Positions 45,762 to 54,404 of a stretch of 64,000 bases of DNA are shown piece by piece. The stretch comes from an uncultured Carboxylicivirga sp. (GTDB lineage: Bacteria; Bacteroidota; Bacteroidia; Bacteroidales; Marinilabiliaceae). The notes below the pieces were generated by a model. It did no database searches. It saw only the letters and a list, made by a program, of their open reading frames with translations, and was not told where the DNA came from. The stretch is from assembly GCA_947491945.1 (NCBI GenBank), contig CANLLN010000017.1:1-64000 (forward strand). Reading direction: 5' to 3'. Position numbers and translations under genes: made by a program. Every line of letters begins with the position of its first letter. Positions within the stretch are counted from its first letter, which is position 1.

Positions 45762-48700
45762 TCATGCACCGCTTCTATAGCTAGTGGGCGATTGCTTAAA
45801 ATGTCGTTTAAACACCACAGAAAAGTAAGAAGGATCGGCAAAGCCGCAGCTCATAGCAATTTCGGAAATACTTTTGCGGGAATTTTTAAGTAGTCCGGCA
45901 GCCTTGCGAAGTTTAATATTGATGATGAAGTCTTTCACAGGCTTGCCAGCAATGGCCTTAATCTTATTATACACCAGAGTGCGGCTCATGGCCATCTGCT
46001 CCACAAAGGCCGTCACATCAAAATCAGGGTTATCCATATTTTGTTCCACAATGCTGATGGCCTTGTGCAGAAATTTTTCATCCGCCTCACTTTGCGTAAC
46101 ATCACTTGTTTGCAAACCCAAATCGTGACCAAAACGCTCTTTCACAATTTTACGATTGTTGAGTATGGTCTGAATCTGGCTAAACAGGAGCTGTGTATCA
46201 AAGGGCTTGGGCATATAGGCATCGGCGCCCGACTTAAGTCCTTCTATCTGGTTTTCCACGGCTGTTTTAGCCGTGAGCATCAGCACAGGGATATGACTGA
46301 TGCGAATATCTGACTTAAGTTTTTTACAGAAGGTAATGCCGTCCATCCGGGGCATCATCACATCCGATATAATCAAATCGGGCTCACTTCCATGCAACAT
46401 CTCCAAGGCCTCCTCTCCGTTTTTAGCTTTCAGCACACTAAAGGATTTCTCTAATAATCCGGCAATATATTCGCGCAACTCCCACTCATCTTCCACGATC
46501 AGAATTCTTCCCTGTGGCATGCTCTGTTGACATGTTGGCGCTGCATCGGCCAGCAGCGGTTCCGGCTCTACAAAGGGCACAACACCCTCCATGGCAAAAT
46601 CGTCCTTATTAAAATGACTGTTTCCAAGGGGCAGGCCAACGGTAAACACGGCGCCCTTTACGGCCGCACTACTCACCTTTATATAGCCATGATGCAGCTG
46701 CACCAGGCGATGCGTCAGTGCCAAACCTATTCCCGTGCCCTTTACCTTGTTGCCCACCTGATAGTAGCGCTCAAAAATCAACTCCTGCTCTTCTGGCGGA
46801 ATACCATCACCAGTATCCTCCACCTCGATGATCACCTCCTTATCCCGGGTAAACACCCTGAGGCTAACCTCGCCGCCATCCGGTGTGTTCTTCAGGGCAT
46901 TAGAAACCAGATTAGATATAATTTTAAACAGCATATCGGCATCATACCAGGCATCAATCTTTTCGGGCTGACACCACAGATGCAGCTTAATATGCTCAAT
47001 GCGTGCCTGATGGGCAAAGTAAGTCAGTATGTTTCGACAGGAAGCCACAATATCGCCTTCGCTCACAGCAAGGCGCAATACAGAAAGCTCCGCTTTTCGG
47101 AAGTCCAGAATCTGATCAATCAGCATGGTCATGCGCTGGGCGTTACGGTACAGGAAGGGTAGCATAGTCCGAAACTCACTTTCGCTGCCACCCGATTTAA
47201 CAAGATGATCCAAAGGATTGTAGATAAGCGTAAGTGGTGTTTTCAGTTCGTGCGAGATATTAGTGAAAAAGCGGAGTTTCATCTGGTTGATCTCATGCAG
47301 CCGTTCCTTTTCCGTTTCTTTAATCTTCACCTCCTGACGCAACTTAGCCCTTTGCAAGGAGGCTCGCCATATTACATAAGCCAGCGCCATCAACAACAAC
47401 AGCATCAGGGTACTAAACCACCAGGTTTTATACCAGGGAGGCAAAATAGTTAGTTGTATTTGCGTGTCTTTGGGACTCCAGATACCGTTGCGGTTTTGTG
47501 CCTTTACCTTAAAAGTATAACTGCCAGGCGGTAAGTTAGAATAAATGGCCACATTGCTTTTACCGGTATGCCATATTTTTTCGAAGGGATGCAATTGATA
47601 CGCGTATTGCGTAGACTCGGAAAAAGGGATATCGAAAGCATTAAAATTAAACTGAAAGGAGGCCGGCGTATAAGGAATGGTCAAACTACTGCTTTCAATT
47701 ACATTAAGAGCCAAAAGAGAATCTTTAAGTTCCTCCTGCTCTGTTGAAAGCATGGAAAGAGAGGTAATCACCGTATTGGGAGTTTCAAGATGAGGCTCAA
47801 TATTATTCGGATTAAAGCGCGTTACCCCTTCGTTGCTTCCCATATTTAAAAATCCATCGGTAGATTTTAACAGAGAACCCTGAAAATACTCGAGACCACT
47901 TTTATTGCCAAGGGTGTTAAACATGAAAATTTGCTCATTGCTATCGGTTTTGCTTATGCGGATAATCCCCTCGTTAGCGCCTACCCACAGATGGTTATTG
48001 GCATCCATATAAACCGACTGAAACATGAGGTTTTTATAATTTACATCACTTATGTAGCTACTTAACTGCTTCTTATCAAAATCGTAATACAGCAGGCCTT
48101 TATTGGTTCCGAACACCAGGTTGCCATACTGATCCTCGGTAATGGAGTTTACCGACCTTCCATAGGAGGCCGGCGAATTATTTAAGGTAATACGCTGGGT
48201 TAATTTTTGCTCTTGGATAGACCAGGCAAACATGCCACCACGCGTGGCAAACCAGATAAGGCCATCACGTGTTTCTACCGCCGAGGTAAAAGCCGGACTC
48301 ATGCCATGGAAGAAGGCGGGTATTGAGTCGCTGAGTACCTGCATACGATTATTCTTAAGGTCAATGCGACTCAAACGGCCATCTGACACCCACAAATCGC
48401 CCTGCGAATCGAGAAACAAGCTGTGCATCACGTTTCTTTGTATTGGCGCAAAGAGCGGATGTTGGTGCGCATCGGAAAAACGATGGCTCCGCTTATTAAA
48501 AAAATACAGTCCCCGGGTATAGGAACCCACCAGCAATACCTCTGGGCTGAATTGTGCCACCGAAGTAATCTTCAGTGCATCGGGAATGCTGTAGTGATCA
48601 AAAGTGGAGGTTTCCGGATCAAACCTGTTTAAGCCGCCTCCGTCAGTACCCAGCCATATTCTGTTTTCGTCGTCTTGATAAAAGCAAAGAATGGTTTTAT

Positions 48701-49751
48701 TGGAAGGGCCGTATTTACTTTGGTTGACATACGGAAACTGCTCGAAGTAGGATGGATACAGCATAAGCCCGCCTGAACGCACTGTCCCCAGCAGGATTAA
48801 CCCATCCGGTCCGAAAGTGATATCGTTGATGGAGTTATCATTGAGCACATCGGATGCTTTCGGACCAATTTGCAGTGTATTGACCAGTCTGAACTCAGTA
48901 TCAAAAACCTGTATACCAGCACCGTCGGTAGCCACCCACAAGGTACTGTCCTGCGGGTTCCATTCCATATCGAGTATAATGTGTGACTGCAAGCCCGAAT
49001 TGTCCTTATTTAGCACACGCTGTACTTTGCCATCGGAAGAAAGCTGAAAGATACGACTGTACATGGCACAGAAAATCCGATCATGCAATTTCACCATACC
49101 TTGCGTAGCTACACCGCTGATGGAACTAAAACGTGTTAATGCTCCGCTTTGGATATCATACAGAAACAGACCTGAATAATAAGTACCTATGAGCAGATGC
49201 CCACGATCATAAGGAGTAATCTGCTCGATATAAATAGCATTATTATGCGGTGTAAATTGTGGCTTTATCTCGCGCAAGGAATAGGTTCTATCTGTTTTAT
49301 TATATACATGAATCTTCCATGCTCTGTCGGGAAACCATAGTTCGTTTTCTGTTTCATACACACAACTTGTAGTCAAAGTATTGCTGAAAACATAGCGTAC
49401 AAAACGATCGTCCGCTCTTAAATAACGGTTGATCCCCCCCGAGGTGAGTACCCAAATATCACCATTGCTATCTTCATGAATGCGATGGATGGTATTTGAA
49501 GAGATAGAGTAAGCATCACCGGCATGATGAAAATACTTCTTCAGCTGGTTACCGTCAAAGCGGTTCAGACCATGAGCGGTACCCATCCAAATATACCCTA
49601 CGTGGTCGCGCACAATGCTGTGCACCGAATTCTGCGAAAGTCCGTAGTTGCCCGAAACAGATTTAGCCCGGTAAAAGACAGGTTCACTCGAAGTACTAGC
49701 AAAAAGCCCTTGAAATACCATCAGGCAAACGAAAAGCAGTAGTTGTCGCAT
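45762..49751 (-). CDS. Hybrid two-component system regulator (HTCS)
   Basis: This 1329-residue single-protein signalling system senses a glycan in the periplasm and activates transcription. A signal peptide (LLLFVCLMVFQGLFAS) precedes two Reg_prop beta-propellers (about 30-680, repeats such as IWMGTAHGLNRFD, IWLGTDGGGLNRFD). A Y_Y_Y domain (about 700-770), one membrane helix (about 775-797), HisKA with His834 (FFTNISHELKTPLTLI), HATPase (VEDTGDGIPPEEQ, KGTGIGLALT), a receiver (ILIVEDEWELREYI, LIISDVMMPRMDG) and an AraC HTH (about 1225-1328, ISEIAMSCGFADPSYFSVVFKRHF) follow. It probably controls the GH97/GH20 genes next to it. Confidence 0.95.
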   Translation of the reverse strand: MRQLLLFVCLMVFQGLFASTSSEPVFYRAKSVSGNYGLSQNSVHSIVRDHVGYIWMGTAHGLNRFDGNQLKKYFHHAGDAYSISSNTIHRIHEDSNGDIWVLTSGGINRYLRADDRFVRYVFSNTLTTSCVYETENELWFPDRAWKIHVYNKTDRTYSLREIKPQFTPHNNAIYIEQITPYDRGHLLIGTYYSGLFLYDIQSGALTRFSSISGVATQGMVKLHDRIFCAMYSRIFQLSSDGKVQRVLNKDNSGLQSHIILDMEWNPQDSTLWVATDGAGIQVFDTEFRLVNTLQIGPKASDVLNDNSINDITFGPDGLILLGTVRSGGLMLYPSYFEQFPYVNQSKYGPSNKTILCFYQDDENRIWLGTDGGGLNRFDPETSTFDHYSIPDALKITSVAQFSPEVLLVGSYTRGLYFFNKRSHRFSDAHQHPLFAPIQRNVMHSLFLDSQGDLWVSDGRLSRIDLKNNRMQVLSDSIPAFFHGMSPAFTSAVETRDGLIWFATRGGMFAWSIQEQKLTQRITLNNSPASYGRSVNSITEDQYGNLVFGTNKGLLYYDFDKKQLSSYISDVNYKNLMFQSVYMDANNHLWVGANEGIIRISKTDSNEQIFMFNTLGNKSGLEYFQGSLLKSTDGFLNMGSNEGVTRFNPNNIEPHLETPNTVITSLSMLSTEQEELKDSLLALNVIESSSLTIPYTPASFQFNFNAFDIPFSESTQYAYQLHPFEKIWHTGKSNVAIYSNLPPGSYTFKVKAQNRNGIWSPKDTQIQLTILPPWYKTWWFSTLMLLLLMALAYVIWRASLQRAKLRQEVKIKETEKERLHEINQMKLRFFTNISHELKTPLTLIYNPLDHLVKSGGSESEFRTMLPFLYRNAQRMTMLIDQILDFRKAELSVLRLAVSEGDIVASCRNILTYFAHQARIEHIKLHLWCQPEKIDAWYDADMLFKIISNLVSNALKNTPDGGEVSLRVFTRDKEVIIEVEDTGDGIPPEEQELIFERYYQVGNKVKGTGIGLALTHRLVQLHHGYIKVSSAAVKGAVFTVGLPLGNSHFNKDDFAMEGVVPFVEPEPLLADAAPTCQQSMPQGRILIVEDEWELREYIAGLLEKSFSVLKAKNGEEALEMLHGSEPDLIISDVMMPRMDGITFCKKLKSDIRISHIPVLMLTAKTAVENQIEGLKSGADAYMPKPFDTQLLFSQIQTILNNRKIVKERFGHDLGLQTSDVTQSEADEKFLHKAISIVEQNMDNPDFDVTAFVEQMAMSRTLVYNKIKAIAGKPVKDFIINIKLRKAAGLLKNSRKSISEIAMSCGFADPSYFSVVFKRHFKQSPTSYRSGA

Positions 49752-50078
49752 CCATCATATATTTTTCGGCTCCAAGTTAATGAAGCTTGCGCAAGCTTCA
49801 AAGAAAGAAGATGCTTGAAGGGAAGTCCTGCATGACAATCGCTTTAAATTGAACCCCACGAGACTTTGAAATTGCCTATGCTAAATAAGCTATGGATTTT
49901 TTGCACATCTTCCTAGAACAACGAAGAATAGAAAAGAGACATTGCGTACACAGTTAGTCTTATTAATCTTCACACATGCAAAACCGGTAAACTCTGCAAC
50001 AGTATAATATCAAATAAAAATATATTCAGTGCCATTTCCCCTTTTGGATCCCATATGGTTGAGAAAGGCTTATTTTAA
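49752..50078. other. Intergenic region upstream of the hybrid regulator
   Basis: AT-rich, no open frame of note. It contains the presumed promoter of the minus-strand regulator near 49760-49850. To its right lies the decayed reverse transcriptase, so a boundary between core and accessory DNA probably falls here. Confidence 0.4.
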
Positions 50079-50571
50079 CCATGGCACAAAGAGCATTCTG
50101 CTAAAGCTATTGAAACGAACAAAAAGTACCTCGATAGTAAGGAATACAAGTATGAAATAAACCTCGACCTGGAAAGGTTCTGCCCTACAATTAATCCTAC
50201 CTTTATTTATAATTATATTCTAAACAAGTGGCTGGTTACTACAATAAAAGAAGATAAGGATTGCTTAAATGGTCCCAATGTTAATTCTTCCTATAATATA
50301 GGCGTACGACAAGGACTTCCTCAGACCTAATTTTTTGGAACTATTTGTATGTCCATTATTGCCAAACACAAGAACAGCAAACTTAAAGGTGATTCATTTT
50401 ATTACGTTGATGATTCAATTGTTTATACAAACACTGAATTAACTAACGATATAATTACCAATCTGGAAAAATGATATCAACACAGAAATAAACGAGAGTA
50501 TAGAGATGAATCTCCGTATTGAGAATAAAGAAATTCTGCGTAACCGAAAACTAGCGATATACCAAATCTAA
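50079..50571 (+). pseudogene. Decayed reverse transcriptase (abi/unknown-group type)
   Basis: Translation gives YKYEINLDLERFCPTINPTF (the D-F-P-I palm motif), GVRQGLPQT-stop-FFGTICMSII (motifs 3-4 with an in-frame TAA at 50328-50330), and DSFYYVDDSIVYTN (the YVDD catalytic motif). A frameshift near 50470 leads into NDINTEINESIEMNLRIE and a stop at 50569. Both ends are truncated. QGLPQ and YVDD differ from group II intron (PQGG, YADD) and retron (YADD) motifs and fit the abi/unknown-group reverse transcriptases, many of which are phage-defence genes. It is non-functional. Confidence 0.8.
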
Positions 50572-50603
50572 TAAACAGGAAAGTTGAAATTAGGTATACA
50601 AAT

Positions 50604-50640
50604 AAAAAAAAGCGCCCAGGATGGAAGCTCCCGAACGCCT
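50604..50640 (-). terminator. Terminator left behind by the tRNA-Ala gene
   Basis: A 12-pair stem with G-U pairs (50629-50640 with 50610-50621) is followed by seven T on the minus strand, 12 nt past the tRNA fragment. It shows that the left flank is the original sequence downstream of a tRNA-Ala gene. Confidence 0.65.
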
Positions 50641-50652
50641 TTATCTTCAATG

Positions 50653-50699
50653 TGGAGAATAGCGGAATCGAACCGCTGACCTTTTGACTGCCAGTCAAA
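50653..50699 (-). other. 3' fragment of tRNA-Ala (GGC): probable attachment site
   Basis: The minus strand gives an anticodon stem-loop TTTGA-CTGGCAG-TCAAA (anticodon GGC), a variable region, the T-arm AGCGG-TTCGATT-CCGCT and the acceptor strand ATTCTCC plus A. The D-arm and the 5' acceptor strand are missing: right of 50699 the sequence is AT-rich and unrelated. A 47-nt 3' tRNA part 140 nt from an integrase gene is the usual trace of integration into a tRNA 3' end. Confidence 0.75.
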
Positions 50700-50775
50700 T
50701 AATATTGATTTGTGATGATTTGCATTAATTTGTAATGCACTGTCTATAAGATTAATAAACATTTTGCTCTTTGTG

Positions 50776-50783
50776 TAATTTTG
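50776..50783 (+). promoter_or_regulatory. -7 promoter element of the integrase gene
   Basis: TAATTTTG matches TAnnTTTG and lies 55 nt upstream of the integrase start. No TTTG is found at the right distance upstream, so the promoter would be weak or regulated. Confidence 0.35.
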
Positions 50784-50809
50784 TGAATTTTATTGTTTTT
50801 TTGTAGTTT

Positions 50810-50831
50810 AGTATGCAAATAGTATGCAAAT
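50810..50831. repeat. Tandem 11-mer before the integrase start
   Basis: AGTATGCAAAT occurs twice without a gap (50810-50820 and 50821-50831). An inverted relative, ATTTGCATT, lies upstream near 50719-50727. Such repeats beside an attachment site may be integrase arm sites or an operator for int. Confidence 0.5.
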
Positions 50832-50837
50832 TATCAC

Positions 50838-52088
50838 ATGGCTAATATCAATAGAGATTACCAAATATCCATTTATCTGGACACTCGCAGAGAGAAGAAG
50901 AATGGAAAATATCCGGTTAAATTAAGGGTGTTTACTGCTCATCCCCGAAAGCAAAAGTTATACCCAACTAAGTTTGAATTCACTCAGGATGAATTCGACC
51001 TAATATGGAACATTGACAAGCCACGAGGCAAATGGAAGGACTATAAAATACTTTTAAAGGGACTTGAAACAGCTACCTATGAAAAAGCGGATTCATTGGA
51101 TGAGTTTACTTTTGAGGACTTTGAATTACTAATATCTCCCAACAAGGTTCAGGTTAAACGCACTGTTAACGAATACTACAAAGCTGCAATTGATAATTAC
51201 AACCACAACAATAAATTAACCACAGCAACGAGCTATGAATACAGTTTAAAATCACTTATTCAATTTTCGAGTACAGATACCCTGCACTTCAAAACAATAA
51301 CTGTACAATGGTTAAAAGATTATCAATTCCATATGGAATCGTTAGGACGAAGCCGCACATCTATTGGCATGTATTTGCGAAATCTAAAGGCTATTTTCAA
51401 TAGCGCTATTTCCGATGGAGTTATAAAACAGGAGATTTATCCGTTTGGAAAAGGAAAATATCAAATACCAACTTCAAAAAAGGTAAAGACAGCCCTTTCG
51501 GAAGAAGAACTAAAATCCTTAATGAAAGGACAACCCCAAACAGAGGAACAAGAGAAAGCTAAAGCTTTTTGGTTTTTTTCCTACGCATGCAATGGCATGA
51601 ATGTTAAAGATATTGCCAATATTAAATACAAAGATTTTATTGACGAAGACACTTTCTATTATTACCGAAATAAAATCAAAGACACTGATGTAGAACACAA
51701 ACCAATTATAATTTATCTTAATCCTTTCACGAAAGAGGTAATTAAAAAATATGGAAATAAGAAAATCAACAGCGAAACATACTTATTCCCAATATTATCC
51801 CAAGGATTCAGTCAAGCGGAGACGGACAGAGCGGTTAATAATTTCAACCGTTTTATTAGTCAGCACATGAAAAAATATGCGCAAAGTCTTGAATTAGATA
51901 TTAAAATTAATAGTAAAATTGCCAGACACTCCTTTGCAACAAACCTCATTAGGAAAGGTGCTGGAATGGAGCTTGCGCAAGAATCACTTGGACATACCGA
52001 TATTAAAACGACAAAGGCATATTTTGCTGGTTTTGCCGATGACCAGAAAAGAGATATAGCTAATAAAATGATGGATTTTAATGACTGA
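50838..52088 (+). CDS. int: Tyrosine recombinase/integrase
   Basis: This 416-residue integrase has an arm-type N-terminal domain (about 1-90), a SAM-like core-binding domain (about 105-200) and the catalytic domain. Catalytic residues visible are R363 (KIARHSFATN), H386 (ESLGHTDIK) and the nucleophile Y395 (KTTKAYFAGF). Where a first Arg is expected, the sequence has ACNGMNVKDIANIKY, with no Arg, as I recall for IntDOT-like integrases of Bacteroidota elements. It faces away from the tRNA-Ala fragment, 138 nt off, and overlaps the next gene by 8 bp. Confidence 0.93.
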   Translation: MANINRDYQISIYLDTRREKKNGKYPVKLRVFTAHPRKQKLYPTKFEFTQDEFDLIWNIDKPRGKWKDYKILLKGLETATYEKADSLDEFTFEDFELLISPNKVQVKRTVNEYYKAAIDNYNHNNKLTTATSYEYSLKSLIQFSSTDTLHFKTITVQWLKDYQFHMESLGRSRTSIGMYLRNLKAIFNSAISDGVIKQEIYPFGKGKYQIPTSKKVKTALSEEELKSLMKGQPQTEEQEKAKAFWFFSYACNGMNVKDIANIKYKDFIDEDTFYYYRNKIKDTDVEHKPIIIYLNPFTKEVIKKYGNKKINSETYLFPILSQGFSQAETDRAVNNFNRFISQHMKKYAQSLELDIKINSKIARHSFATNLIRKGAGMELAQESLGHTDIKTTKAYFAGFADDQKRDIANKMMDFND

Positions 52089-52860
52089 TACAGAGACTAA
52101 AATAAAAAAGCTTGATGAAATAATTAATGAATTGAATGAAATATATCAGGGGTGGGTAGAAATCTTTCCTTTCGAACTAGATATGTTTAAACACTTAAAG
52201 AAAAAGTATCAAAACGACCTTCCTATCATAAAAAACAATGAAGTATTGTATTACAAAGATTTGAACGAGTTTCATATCAACTTTTATTCTCCCAAAACCT
52301 TTTTTAGGTATTTGTCACAGCTAACTATGTCAATTCTAGGAAGCATTAATACTTTATCATTATATGAGGATGGTAAAATCGATAACATTGAAAAACACAA
52401 GTTGGAGATTATACTTAACAATCGAAAAACTGAGATAAGAGCGCAGGTGAGCAGAACTAAATACCAAAAACATGAATACATCGATTATTTGTTAGAGTGG
52501 TTTGAGAAAGAAGAAATCTTTATTGATAAGATTGCTCCGTTTTTTAAACAAACCAAAGAAGCTCATGAAATAAAAAAAATACCTGCAAAATGGTACGCCT
52601 TATTGCACATATTTAAAATCAATGCAGGTTTTGAAATAGCTTTCCCTTTAAATGTGAATGACCAGTTTGATTATAAATTCATAAAGCAATTCGCAGAAGA
52701 CAAATACCCAGTTAAAAATGGACAGGGTTTCTATAGAGCATTTAAGGAGTTTTATGGTGTAAGTGAAAAAGTAATTAATAATTCATTTGGTTCTGATTAT
52801 AGAGAAAAACTAATTGAATTGACAGAAGACAAGGATTTAATAAGATACATAAAATCCTAA
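52081..52860 (+). CDS. Unknown protein encoded next to the integrase
   Basis: I do not recognise a family. The 259-residue protein is helical and charged, with no membrane segment or signal peptide. An N-terminal part (about 1-160) is rich in Lys/Glu. A C-terminal part (about 165-255) has KIPAKWYALLHIFKINAGFE, then KNGQGFYRAFKEFYGVSEKV. The start overlaps the integrase stop by 8 bp, so they are translated together. A role in integration or excision control (recalling RteC-type accessory proteins by position only) is possible. Confidence 0.6.
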   Translation: MTDTETKIKKLDEIINELNEIYQGWVEIFPFELDMFKHLKKKYQNDLPIIKNNEVLYYKDLNEFHINFYSPKTFFRYLSQLTMSILGSINTLSLYEDGKIDNIEKHKLEIILNNRKTEIRAQVSRTKYQKHEYIDYLLEWFEKEEIFIDKIAPFFKQTKEAHEIKKIPAKWYALLHIFKINAGFEIAFPLNVNDQFDYKFIKQFAEDKYPVKNGQGFYRAFKEFYGVSEKVINNSFGSDYREKLIELTEDKDLIRYIKS

Positions 52861-52932
52861 AATCTTAACTACCACATTATCAACATGTAAAAATCCATGT
52901 ATTTACACAGCACAATACACAGTGCAAACCAA

Positions 52933-52970
52933 CCATAAGTTTGTTTCGAATTTTAAAAACAGACTTATGG
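52933..52970 (+). promoter_or_regulatory. Hairpin that buries the start codon of the HTH gene
   Basis: CCATAAGT (52933-52940) pairs perfectly with ACTTATGG (52963-52970), and TGTTT (52942-52946) with AAACA (52957-52961). The ATG of the HTH gene (52967-52969) lies inside the 3' arm. In mRNA the hairpin would hide the start codon; in DNA the repeat could be an operator. Confidence 0.55.
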
Positions 52971-53368
52971 ATAATTCCACGTTACAACAAAAAGAAACAA
53001 ACGAAACCGTTAATCAAGCTACCAATGTTTTTATCAATAACATTGCTAAAGCTATTGCCAACCAAGTAGCGAACCAGCTTGCCAATCAAGTAGCTCCATT
53101 ATTAAACACTGGCAAGTGCGAACCTCAAGACAAGCTTTTAAATATTGACGAAGCTTGCGAAGTTCTCCTTTTAGAAAAACCAACTGTCTACTCAAAAGTC
53201 AGTCGGGGCGAATTGCCGCATATGAAGAAAGGTAAACGTCTTTATTTTTCACGAGAAGCACTTCTTGAATATATCAACTCAGGCAGGGTTAAGACAAATG
53301 ATGAGTTGGCAGACAGTGCACTGGACTATTTGAACATCAGGAAGGGAGGTGATTCGGATGGAAGATAA
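52967..53368 (+). CDS. AlpA/excisionase-like helix-turn-helix protein
   Basis: The ATG at 52967 is chosen over a GTG at 52922, which lies before the hairpin. The 133-residue protein has a helical N-terminus with a repeated ANQ pattern (IANQVANQLANQVAPLL, about 29-46), probably for oligomerisation. A MerR/HTH_17 type domain (about 56-108) follows: LLNIDEACEVLLLEKPTVYS, then GELPHMKKGKRLYFSREAL. Such proteins act as excision directionality factors or regulators in mobile elements. It overlaps the next gene by 11 bp. Confidence 0.8.
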   Translation: MDNSTLQQKETNETVNQATNVFINNIAKAIANQVANQLANQVAPLLNTGKCEPQDKLLNIDEACEVLLLEKPTVYSKVSRGELPHMKKGKRLYFSREALLEYINSGRVKTNDELADSALDYLNIRKGGDSDGR

Positions 53369-54404
53369 CAACTCAATATCCCTTGATGCTATAAAGCAAG
53401 ATGTATTAAAACAATCACAGCTAGTTGAGGATGCAGAAGCAGTTCAGGGGCTATTCATTGTAAAATCAGCCAATAAGTGGATTGATGAAGCCAAGAACAG
53501 GCCAATACCTAAAATGCTTTTTTCTGAATTTTGGCACGAAAGTGAATTGTGCATATTGTTTGCTGACACCAACTTAGGTAAAAGCATTTTAGCTGTTCAA
53601 ATTGCTAATAGTATTTCAAAAGGCATGCCTATAAGAGGTTTTAAGCTGGAAGCTTTGCAACAAAAAGTTTTATACTTTGATTTTGAGCTATCAGACAAGC
53701 AGTTTGAAGTAAGATATTCGGATAATTATACAAACCATTATCGTTTTAACGAACTCTTTCTGAGAGTGGAGATAAATACAGATGCGGAATTACCGGATAA
53801 TGTATCGTTTGAGAACTTTTTAAACGAATCATTAGAGAAAGCCATATTAAAAACGGAGGCACGTATTTTAATCATTGACAATATTACTTTTTTGGGCAAT
53901 GACAATGAAAAAGCAAAGGATGCCTTACCGCTAATGAAGCACCTTAAGGCTCTTAAGAAAAAATACGACCTATCTATTTTAGTGTTAGCGCATACACCTA
54001 AAAGAGATTCATCGAAACCAATAACTGTTAATGACATCCAAGGAAGTAAAATGCTATCAAATTTTACAGATAGCAGTTTTGCTATTGGGTTAAGTCATAA
54101 AGACAAAAGTTTGCGCTACATCAAGCAAATTAAACAACGTAATTCTGAACAAATCTATGATGCAGAAAACATTATAATCTGTGAAATTAATAAGCTAACT
54201 AACTTTTTGGAGTTCCATTTTGTCGATTTTGGTTCTGAAATAGAACACCTTAAACAGATTGACAAGTCAGAAAGAGCAGAACTGGAACAAAACATACTTC
54301 AACTTAAAAAGGAAAACTCAGGCTTAAGTAATCGAAAGATTGCTGAGCAACTTGGCACTAATGCAATGCAAGTTGGAAGAGTATTAAAAAGGCACAATCT
54401 GTAA
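53358..54404 (+). CDS. RepA-like AAA ATPase
   Basis: The ATG at 53358 is chosen, with GGGAGG 9 nt upstream, an unusually strong Shine-Dalgarno for this phylum; a GTG at 53349 is less likely. The 348-residue protein has a RecA/DnaB-type ATPase fold: Walker A at A69-S76 (ADTNLGKS), YFDFELSDKQFEVRY, Walker B in ARILIIDNITFLG, and a sensor-like LVLAHTPKRD then DIQGSKMLSNFTD. A short HTH (SNRKIAEQLGTNAMQVGRVL) closes it. Relatives are plasmid RepA helicases (AAA_25), so DNA replication of the element is the likely job. Confidence 0.85.
   Translation: MEDNNSISLDAIKQDVLKQSQLVEDAEAVQGLFIVKSANKWIDEAKNRPIPKMLFSEFWHESELCILFADTNLGKSILAVQIANSISKGMPIRGFKLEALQQKVLYFDFELSDKQFEVRYSDNYTNHYRFNELFLRVEINTDAELPDNVSFENFLNESLEKAILKTEARILIIDNITFLGNDNEKAKDALPLMKHLKALKKKYDLSILVLAHTPKRDSSKPITVNDIQGSKMLSNFTDSSFAIGLSHKDKSLRYIKQIKQRNSEQIYDAENIIICEINKLTNFLEFHFVDFGSEIEHLKQIDKSERAELEQNILQLKKENSGLSNRKIAEQLGTNAMQVGRVLKRHNL

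Noticed and set aside
46527-47162. 211-codon open frame antisense to the hybrid regulator
   Set aside because: It lies fully inside the kinase region with clear HisKA/HATPase motifs on the other strand.
50079-50571. Group II intron maturase remnant
   Set aside because: The motifs are QGLPQ and YVDD rather than PQGG and YADD, and no intron RNA domain V-like hairpin was recognised nearby.
50653-50760. A complete tRNA-Ala gene
   Set aside because: The D-arm and 5' acceptor strand cannot be found to the right of the anticodon stem; only the 3' part is present.
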